From: Bacteroidales bacterium | GTDB taxonomy: Bacteria; Bacteroidota; Bacteroidia; Bacteroidales; GCA-2748055 | DNA: 45,536 nucleotides | Direction of reading: 5' to 3' | NCBI GenBank assembly: GCA_029210725.1 | Contig: JARGFM010000028.1 | Coordinates: 1-45,536 of the forward strand | Part shown: positions 35,501 to 45,536 of the stretch, one piece after another | How positions within the stretch are numbered: the first letter of the stretch is position 1 | Layout: the number at the start of each line of letters is the position of its first letter | Made by a program: the position numbers and the translations under genes | The notes under the pieces: generated by a model | What the model was told of the DNA's origin: nothing | The model's input: the letters and a program-made list of their open reading frames with translations, nothing else | Databases searched by the model: none

Positions 35501-35605
35501 TCCCAGGCTGATAAGTCCATGGAGATGATCGGCCATTTTAAAGAAAATGAATGGAAACGTTACAGCGAGCAGGTGCAGGCGGATCAGATTTCATTGATCA
35601 GATGA
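32510..35605 (+). CDS. Secreted BNR/VPS10 (sortilin-like) beta-propeller protein
   Basis: I take the ATG at 32510, which opens the signal peptide (MKRFFSSVFMLLLIISLKAQ), in place of the one 24 nt earlier, giving 1031 residues. Residues 25-750 hold many BNR/Asp-box-like turns (S/T-x-D-G-G-x-x-W), such as KSLDGGRNW, KTTDGGRNW, STDGGYSW and TTDGGESW, typical of the VPS10 and 'glycosyl hydrolase' families. The C-terminal third (about 760-1031) has a beta-rich part with an RMVWNLDRKG motif and a helical end. No catalytic residues can be named. A binding or peptidase-associated role outside the cell is likely. Confidence 0.9.
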   Translation: MKRFFSSVFMLLLIISLKAQPLDMELLQGMKARSIGPGGMSGRVTAIDVENRNNAVFYIGTASGGLWKTENGGVNFTPLFDREEVSSIGALAIDPSNEDIIWAGTGEGNPRNSLNGGYGIYKSLDGGRNWTLMGLERTRHIHRILVHPSNPEVVYVGAIGSPWGPHPERGVYKTTDGGRNWKQILYANDLSGVADMVMDPRNPDKLFVAMWEHRRWPWFFKSGGGGSGLHMTVDGGETWKQLSSDDGLPRGELGRIGLAIARGNNKYVYALIESKKNAIYRSTDGGYSWTKRGDRNMGNRPFYYSEIYVDPANENRVYTLFSPVNVSEDGGKSYSTLLGQQIHVDHHAWWIDPGNPDFMIDGNDGGMAITYDRGKSWRHVSNLPVSQFYHIRTDMELPYNVYGGMQDNGSWKGPGYLWSSGGIINTYWEFLMGGDGFDVLPVPGEPGLCYAMSQQGNVRRIDIETGNSLDIKPAADGDTELRFHWNSAIAQDPFHPNTIYFGSQFLHKSEDRGDSWMIISPDLSTNDTAKQKFNESGGLTYDVTGAENHTCILAISPSPLEEGVIWAGTDDGNIQLTTDGGESWTNCAPGIKELPEGAWVPQITASEINRGEAWVVVNNYRQNDYAPYLFHTSDYGKRWERVVGPSQVKGFVLSFVQDPEEPRLQFLGTEHGLWVSIDGGAQWTRWTVGYPTVPTMDLVIHPREHDLVIGTFGRAAYIIDDISPLRVMAGKFDQITSSGISLFEPPVAYLADTRNAPGYYFSGDAYFEGENRPRGARISYYARVEESSGEEKKDSVTLTVMDQEMKPVRTLKRLPENGLNRMVWNLDRKGVRLNFSERGPGTENREPGGGGPVLPGRYRLEISYKGDTAWTFLRVEADPRREYDMAGMKMKQEKSDLLLDRMHSLNEALTFIRECKESYELVEKLTGDHPSDGLKEVTKLMKKELDRISGQVFINESVQGIYQPPDALFVKMRGTNGITASGRPLTENQLKKLDQYISQADKSMEMIGHFKENEWKRYSEQVQADQISLIR

Positions 35606-35627
35606 AAATGCTATTTTTACTTAATTG

Positions 35628-36005
35628 ATGGTGGAAAACAACAGTGGCACAGGAGTCCGGAGGATTGATCCCGGGAAAAGAGGGAAATGCAGACTGCTTA
35701 TTTCTAACCGTTCCGGCAGCATACTCAACCTGGTGATTCAGGGCGCTGAGGTGAAAGTCGTCCGGGCCATGAGCATTCGAAGGAGAAAGCGGCTTCGTCT
35801 GGTCAAGGGCACCTATGTGGTTGAGGCCTGGCTCTCCACCGGGAGGATCCGGATCATTCCCGTGGATATTCCGCATATCCGTATTGAGAAAATCACCACC
35901 CGTAAAGATGTCTCCATCCGGGGCAGGAAGATTGTGGCCGATTTAATTAACAACCGGGCCAGGCTGGAGGTGGACCGTGAGCGAAATTCGGCAGACCTGG
36001 ACTGA
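35628..36005 (+). CDS. Basic protein of unknown function
   Basis: The frame opens with a TTG (35625), but the ATG at 35628 is better, giving 125 residues. It is very basic (an RRRKRLRL block at about 50-57) and looks beta-rich with alternating residues (LNLVIQGAEVKVVRAM, RIRIIPVDIPHIRIEKIT). No signal peptide, membrane helix or known family is visible. It follows the propeller gene by 22 nt and ends 4 nt from the convergent metH stop. It might be an RNA- or polyanion-binding protein, but that is a guess. Confidence 0.65.
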   Translation: MVENNSGTGVRRIDPGKRGKCRLLISNRSGSILNLVIQGAEVKVVRAMSIRRRKRLRLVKGTYVVEAWLSTGRIRIIPVDIPHIRIEKITTRKDVSIRGRKIVADLINNRARLEVDRERNSADLD

Positions 36006-36009
36006 GAGC

Positions 36010-39696
<3,687 letters not shown>

Positions 39697-39733
39697 TATC
39701 CCCCGAAATTACTCATTTTTGGAGAGAGCTGCA

Positions 39734-41243
<1,510 letters not shown>

Positions 41244-41269
41244 ATCGCACATTATGCAAATTGATGGGA

Positions 41270-41301
41270 TAAAGATATGCGGAAGTCCGGCTAAAATCAA
41301 A
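41270..41301 (-). promoter_or_regulatory. Promoter of the metY-metH operon
   Basis: On the minus strand TTTG (41301-41298), a 20-nt spacer and TATCTTTA (41277-41270) differ from the consensus by one base. Transcription would start near 41263, 20 nt before the riboswitch P1 stem, which fits well. Confidence 0.55.
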
Positions 41302-41389
41302 CGGTCCTGGCGGCTTTTCCTCTTTTTATTTAGACCAGACTGACTTTATCTCTTGAATTACTGATGATTAAGCCTAAATATAATTCAGA

Positions 41390-42286
41390 TTAGAAGGTAT
41401 AGCTCAGTCCCAGTCCGAAGAGTTCCTTAAACTGCACCTTTTCACTGAAGGTGTCGAAATTCCCGTCGCCCGTGGTGTCTTCGCCGAACTTGATGTCGTA
41501 GTCGTAAATCAGCTGGGTCAGCAGGGAGGCCGACAGGTATTCATTTACTTTAAAACTGAGTATAAGATCCCAGTTTACATCCACATACTGGGGATTATCC
41601 AGGTAGTTGGAAAAGAGATTGATCTTGGTATCCAGGGTCACATTCTTCAGTACCTCCTTCTGAATGGCCATCTTCACATAGGCACCCAGTTCGGCTCTCG
41701 ATTTTTGTCCCGCCACCAGGCCGAAAGAGCCGGCTGCCGAGAGATCCTCGTCCAGTACAAAGGTAAATTTACCGGAGACAGGGGAGAGGAAAAGGGAGAA
41801 AACATCCGATGGCTTGTAATCCATCCCCAGAGAGAAGCTCAGGTAAGCAGGCGACATGAAAGAGGAGATTTTCAGGCGGTCGTCTTCCCCGGGCCTGTCA
41901 TATCCTTCTGCAAACTGGGTATTGAATCCCAGCAGGGCCGTATAGAACCATTTCTCACTGGCTTTTATTCCCAGTTTGGAAGCAAAATCGATCTGGTCAT
42001 CGCTCTTACGGCTTGGATCATTGCCCTGTTTGACCAGGCCGAATCCAAGGACCAGTTTGTTCTCCCAGCTAGTCTTTTCTTCGGCATAGTTGGCCGACAG
42101 GTTTACCAGGGCATTTCCGGAGAGACTGTTATCACCACCGGCAGCCCAGTTTGTCAGTGAAAGCTGGGACAGGTTTAGAGAGGTGGTTCCGTTGAATTTC
42201 CATAAGGTATCAGCAGGCTCCTGCCCCTGTGCATAAGCAGCAAGGGACAGAAGAGCGATGGATATTACCAGCAGTTTGTTCTTCAT
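41390..42286 (-). CDS. DUF3078 outer-membrane protein
   Basis: A 298-residue secreted protein. The signal peptide is MKNKLLVISIALLSLAAYAQ. The mature part is alternating beta strand and matches DUF3078: FNGTTSLNLSQLSLTNWAAGG, SLSGNALVNLSANYA, then KSDDQIDFASKLG, and an ending in FGLGLSYTF with a C-terminal Phe, as in outer-membrane barrels. The family is common in Bacteroidota and has no set role. It lies 35 nt after the SRPBCC gene on the same strand. Confidence 0.92.
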   Translation of the reverse strand: MKNKLLVISIALLSLAAYAQGQEPADTLWKFNGTTSLNLSQLSLTNWAAGGDNSLSGNALVNLSANYAEEKTSWENKLVLGFGLVKQGNDPSRKSDDQIDFASKLGIKASEKWFYTALLGFNTQFAEGYDRPGEDDRLKISSFMSPAYLSFSLGMDYKPSDVFSLFLSPVSGKFTFVLDEDLSAAGSFGLVAGQKSRAELGAYVKMAIQKEVLKNVTLDTKINLFSNYLDNPQYVDVNWDLILSFKVNEYLSASLLTQLIYDYDIKFGEDTTGDGNFDTFSEKVQFKELFGLGLSYTF

Positions 42287-42321
42287 GAGACAGAGTTTTT
42301 TTTTGTAATCGTATATGAAAG

Positions 42322-42765
42322 TTAGCGTATATCAGGATTTTCGGCAAATAGTTTAAAGCGGTCCATATGCAGCATGGTGTTGTGTATGAAGGCCTGTTTC
42401 ATAAAGGGGGCCATCAGCCTCATCATGCCTCTGAAGCGGAAGCTGTTTACCGTTTGCCAGAGGGTGACCCCCGGTTCCTTTTCCGTGAACCAGTTTTCAA
42501 CCCTGTTGTTCACACCGCGCGATTTATAAGTCATATGAAATTGTTCCGGAAAATTTTTCTTGAGAATGCACTCAGTCAGCACCAGATCGCCCTTCCTGCT
42601 TTCGTAGACCAGTTCACTTCGGGCCCCTTCCTCTCCGGGCTTTCCGTCCAGGTGGGTCAGACTGAGAAACCCGGGCTGCCACTTAGAAAGGTTTTCGGTA
42701 TTGGAGAATAATTCAATAAGCTCTGCGCGGGGTTTATGGATCAGGATTTCGCAGGTGTATCTCAT
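42322..42765 (-). CDS. SRPBCC (START-like) domain protein
   Basis: A 147-residue protein with the layout of the SRPBCC superfamily: an N-terminal strand, the helix pair with LIELFSNTENLSKWQPGFLSL, then a curved sheet with ENWFTEKEPGVTLWQTVNSFRFRG and a long final helix (RLMAPFMKQAFIHNTMLHM). Such domains bind hydrophobic ligands. A ligand cannot be read from sequence. It is divergent from the CrtI-like gene and lies upstream of DUF3078. Confidence 0.85.
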   Translation of the reverse strand: MRYTCEILIHKPRAELIELFSNTENLSKWQPGFLSLTHLDGKPGEEGARSELVYESRKGDLVLTECILKKNFPEQFHMTYKSRGVNNRVENWFTEKEPGVTLWQTVNSFRFRGMMRLMAPFMKQAFIHNTMLHMDRFKLFAENPDIR

Positions 42766-42790
42766 GCCGGGTAAATTTTAAATGCTATAA

Positions 42791-42798
42791 CAAATATA
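42791..42798 (-). promoter_or_regulatory. -7 box for the SRPBCC gene
   Basis: TATATTTG on the minus strand, 26 nt before the ATG at 42765. The start would be near 42784. The -33 position has no TTTG. Confidence 0.45.
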
Positions 42799-42888
42799 AT
42801 CCATAATTTGTTTGACCCTTTTTTTTAACCGTTTTCCGATTTTTTACCGATATTCTGTCGTATTTCTATCCTGGGCCGGGGAGCTTTA

Positions 42889-42896
42889 TATATTTG
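42889..42896 (+). promoter_or_regulatory. -7 box for the CrtI-like gene
   Basis: TATATTTG lies 20 nt before the ATG at 42917 and would start transcription near 42903. This supports that ATG over the frame opening at 42812. Confidence 0.5.
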
Positions 42897-42916
42897 TTCA
42901 GAATCAAAGAACTGTT

Positions 42917-44404
42917 ATGCAAAAAAAAGTGATTATAATCGGTGGTGGAGTGGCCGGACTCTCCTGTGGCATATACGGGCAACTTAATGGCTACGATAAC
43001 GAGATTCTGGAGATGCATTCTTTGCCCGGGGGGAAATGCACGGCCTGGAAACGAAAGGGTTATACTTTCGACTATTGCATTCACTGGCTGGTGGGCACTG
43101 CTTCCGGCCCTTTTTATGATATCTGGCAAGAAACAGGGGCACTGGATAAACAAACCAGGATCTGGGATCCGGAAACCTTTGCCACCCTGCGCATGCCCGA
43201 CGGAGAAGACTTTATCATTTATGCGGATATTGACCGCTGGGAGAAGTATCTGGTGGAGATGGCCCCGGAAGACAGAGAACCTATAGGAAGGATGTGTGAG
43301 GATATGCGGAGAATGGCCACCATGGAAATGTTCGGGGATCCTTCCTTCAGAAGAGGTGTCCTGGATTATGCCCGGTTTATGCGAAGAAGTGCTTCGGCAG
43401 TAAGGCTGTTTATAAAATATGGAAGAACCTCCCTGGGAGATTATTTCAAGAAACTGAATTTCCGGAATAAAAAGTTAAACGAAGGGCTTCTGGGAATAGG
43501 TGCAGGAATGGAGGATTTTTCCGCTATAGCTTTTCTGTTTACTTTGCTTTGGTTCTCTCAGAAAAATGCAGGTTACCCCCTTGGTGGATCCATGCCCTTC
43601 ACCAGGCGTATGGCGGATAAGTATAAAGCACTGGGAGGTGTTTTTACCGGCAGATCAAGGGTGGAGAAGATTATTACTCTGGGGAAACAGGCTGTGGGGG
43701 TCAGGTTGACTGACGGGACCCTCAAGTATGCGGATTATATTATTGGCGCCTGCGATCTGCATGCGCTGATGTATGATATGCTTGAGGGAAAGTATCTTAC
43801 ACCGAAAATTGAAAAGGCTTTTGCTGAATGGCCTCTTTTTAAGCCCATTGTCCAGGTCTCCTTTGGTATCAGGTGCAGAGTGGAGACCAAGTACCATACT
43901 TATCAGCTTATTGCACCGGGTGAATCCATTGGCAGCACCGTTCTGACCACCGGATACGGGGTTTCCAATTACAACCACGATCCCTTAATATGCCCTGCGG
44001 GCAAGTGTGTCATGAAGTTACTGTTCGATTCCCCTTTTGAGATATGGGAAGGAATGGACAAGAAGGAATACCATGCCGAGAAAGCCAGGATTGCTGCGGA
44101 TGCAACCGAGAAGCTTGAAAAACTCTATCCGGATGTACAGGGAAATATTGAGGTGGTGGATGTGGCCACCCCCCCTACCAATATCCGGTATACCGGAGTC
44201 CACCGGGCAGCCTACGAGGGATTCCTGCCCACAAGCAAGAATATGACCAGGAGGCTTCCGGACAGAGTAAAAGGACTTGATAATTTCTTTCTGGCCGGGC
44301 AGTGGCTTTTTCCCGGCGGAGGATTGCCTCCATCGGCACAGTCGGGCAAGTGGCTCTTTCAGTGGATCACTAAAAAAGATAAAAAGAAATTCAGGACGGA
44401 GTAA
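42917..44404 (+). CDS. CrtI-like FAD-dependent oxidoreductase
   Basis: I chose the ATG at 42917 (495 residues), since the FAD-binding GGGVAG sits at residues 9-14, the usual place. The N-terminal Rossmann part continues with GGKCTAWKRKGYTFDYCIHWL, as in phytoene desaturase and CrtI-related dehydrogenases. The C-terminal block FFLAGQWLFPGGGLPPSAQSGK is the second FAD region. It probably acts on a hydrophobic isoprenoid or lipid, but no other carotenoid genes are present in the window. It precedes the HPD-LRR gene by 33 nt. Confidence 0.9.
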   Translation: MQKKVIIIGGGVAGLSCGIYGQLNGYDNEILEMHSLPGGKCTAWKRKGYTFDYCIHWLVGTASGPFYDIWQETGALDKQTRIWDPETFATLRMPDGEDFIIYADIDRWEKYLVEMAPEDREPIGRMCEDMRRMATMEMFGDPSFRRGVLDYARFMRRSASAVRLFIKYGRTSLGDYFKKLNFRNKKLNEGLLGIGAGMEDFSAIAFLFTLLWFSQKNAGYPLGGSMPFTRRMADKYKALGGVFTGRSRVEKIITLGKQAVGVRLTDGTLKYADYIIGACDLHALMYDMLEGKYLTPKIEKAFAEWPLFKPIVQVSFGIRCRVETKYHTYQLIAPGESIGSTVLTTGYGVSNYNHDPLICPAGKCVMKLLFDSPFEIWEGMDKKEYHAEKARIAADATEKLEKLYPDVQGNIEVVDVATPPTNIRYTGVHRAAYEGFLPTSKNMTRRLPDRVKGLDNFFLAGQWLFPGGGLPPSAQSGKWLFQWITKKDKKKFRTE

Positions 44405-44437
44405 GCAGAGCATGGCCGATTTTTTTACTTTCGGGCT

Positions 44438-45325
44438 ATGGAAACCGGAGAGCTATACAATAATCTGAAAAAGGCTTATACCGCAGAGAACCTGGGCCTG
44501 GTATCGGGACGCATCATCGGGCTCTTCCGGGACAAGAAATATGATGCCCTTCGTGCCATGCAGAGGGTGGTCAATGAATATACCCCTTGCCAGGAGGAGA
44601 AGATCAGCAAGATATTTTCCCGGCTGATCATGCTCTATCATCCTGACCGCCTCAGTCAGAACCTGGAGCAGCTGGAGAAGGCGCGTAACAGTGAAGATTT
44701 TGAGGCCCTCTATTCCATGTCCCATATACTCACTGTGCAGAACCTGGAGCCCGGTCATGTGATCCTGAGTTCTGTGATTACGGATGAGGATCTGGCCGAG
44801 GAGTTCGGCTGGGACGATAGTGCCGATGGTTACTCTTACTTCATGGCCGGCGAGGAATTTGAAGGGGAGGAGGATGAAGATTCAGGAATGGACCCCCGAA
44901 GCTTTGTTTCTGTGTTGAAAAGAAGGGTGTATGGCAACCTGAACGTGGACTTCCCCATGTACCTGCTGGAGGATATGGAGGAGATCGAAATGGCCGATTA
45001 TGAGCTGGAGGATCTGGACGGTATTTCGGCCTGCCATTATGCCAGGGCTGTGGACCTTTCCAACAATAACCTGACTGATATCACTGAACTGGGAGAGCTC
45101 CGTCAGGTGGAGCGCCTGTATCTTTCCAACAACCAGATTGGCCTTATCGATGCTCTGTACAACCTGACTGTCCTGCAGGTGCTGGATATTTCCTATAACG
45201 ATGTGGATGATCTTTCCCCCCTGTTTGAGCTGTCCCATCTGACCTACCTGAATGTCATGGGAAACCGGATTCCCGCCTGGCAGCTGGAAAAGCTGCAGCT
45301 TCAGGGGGTAAGCATTGTTGTCTAG
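44438..45325 (+). CDS. J-domain-like HPD and leucine-rich repeat fusion
   Basis: A 295-residue soluble protein. Residues 1-100 are helical, and residues 58-72 (IFSRLIMLYHPDRL) carry an HPD at 68-70 as in J domains, although the rest of the fold is divergent. An acidic linker (115-160) leads to four leucine-rich repeats (about 203-285): RAVDLSNNNLTDI, ERLYLSNNQIGLI, LQVLDISYNDVDDL and LTYLNVMGNRI. LRRs bind partner proteins and HPD sites couple to DnaK, so a co-chaperone adaptor is possible but unproven. No signal peptide is seen. Confidence 0.85.
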   Translation: METGELYNNLKKAYTAENLGLVSGRIIGLFRDKKYDALRAMQRVVNEYTPCQEEKISKIFSRLIMLYHPDRLSQNLEQLEKARNSEDFEALYSMSHILTVQNLEPGHVILSSVITDEDLAEEFGWDDSADGYSYFMAGEEFEGEEDEDSGMDPRSFVSVLKRRVYGNLNVDFPMYLLEDMEEIEMADYELEDLDGISACHYARAVDLSNNNLTDITELGELRQVERLYLSNNQIGLIDALYNLTVLQVLDISYNDVDDLSPLFELSHLTYLNVMGNRIPAWQLEKLQLQGVSIVV

Positions 45326-45335
45326 AAGTTTCAGG

Positions 45336-45407
45336 GTGCCGGTCCTTAATAGCGTGCCGGCCCTTAATAGCGTGCAGGTCCTTAAAAGTGTGCAGGTCCT
45401 TCATATT
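45336..45407. repeat. Four 18-bp tandem repeats
   Basis: Units begin at 45336, 45354, 45372 and 45390, each starting GTGCCGG or GTGCAGG and then TCCTT or CCCTT followed by an AT-rich end. Units 1 and 2 differ at one base. The array lies 10 nt after the LRR stop and is noncoding as far as I can see. Confidence 0.85.
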
Positions 45408-45485
45408 ATAAGTGCTAACTTGTAGTAAGGGCTTTCCGCTTAAAGAGGAGCGGGTCCATATTGATCTTCAATCCGAAATTGCTCT

Positions 45486-45536
45486 TTATTTCTGCATGAT
45501 GTATTTAGCCACAAGGTTTCTATCGGGAACATAGGA
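45486..45536 (-). CDS. Possible C-terminal fragment of a leftward gene
   Basis: Reading leftward from the window edge there are 16 open codons and a TAA (45488-45486). The peptide ends in a PDRNLVAKYIMQK-like stretch that looks codon-like, but it is too short to assign. The remaining 45408-45485 holds no feature I can name. Confidence 0.3.
   Translation of the reverse strand, partial: SYVPDRNLVAKYIMQK

Overview
The window is about 45.5 kb of ordinary chromosomal sequence from a member of the Bacteroidota, most likely a Bacteroidales or Marinilabiliales-like lineage. This rests on families largely confined to that phylum (PUR-alpha-like DUF3276, DUF5606, DUF3078, DUF4831, lipoprotein DUF1573, a long NusB of 317 residues), on -7 promoter boxes of the TAnnTTTG type with TTTG about 20 nt upstream, and on the lack of strong Shine-Dalgarno sites. 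I see no tRNA, rRNA, CRISPR array, insertion sequence or phage gene.

Layout. 1-7201: a NUDIX hydrolase cut by the window edge, an NlpC/P60 cell-wall peptidase that lacks its catalytic cysteine, a PgpH-type c-di-AMP phosphodiesterase, then LolA and FtsK, and a lipoprotein. 7272-11703: a possible 38-residue ORF, carbamate kinase and ornithine carbamoyltransferase, two membrane proteins, a helical unknown and the PUR-alpha-like protein. 11885-16473: nusB, a DUF1573 lipoprotein, yajC, a YbbR-domain protein, coaE, a TerB-DnaJ protein and DUF5606. 16466-23348: mazG and a SAM-hydrolase family protein on the minus strand, then phoH, purC, a LysM/periplasmic-binding fusion and a nucleotide-pyrophosphatase-like lipoprotein. 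23460-31045: a POT peptide transporter, the NnrE-NnrD repair enzyme, a DUF4831 lipoprotein, a PepD dipeptidase and an MFS carrier. 31241-36005: a periplasmic thioredoxin, a WYL protein without a DNA-binding domain, a 1031-residue secreted BNR/VPS10 propeller protein and a basic orphan.

36010-41301 is a methionine operon on the minus strand. It has a promoter, a complete SAM-I riboswitch whose P1, P2, P3, P4 and pseudoknot can all be drawn, a 21-codon upstream ORF containing Met-Gly-Met, metY and cobalamin-dependent metH. 41390-45536 carries a DUF3078 protein, an SRPBCC protein, a CrtI-like FAD oxidoreductase, a protein joining a J-domain-like HPD segment to leucine-rich repeats, four 18-bp tandem repeats, and what may be the last 16 codons of a leftward gene.

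Most genes are housekeeping. The observations most worth following are the leader ORF behind the SAM riboswitch, the NlpC/P60 protein without its cysteine, the HPD-LRR fusion and the WYL protein with no helix-turn-helix. I found no clear multi-gene system that is wholly new.
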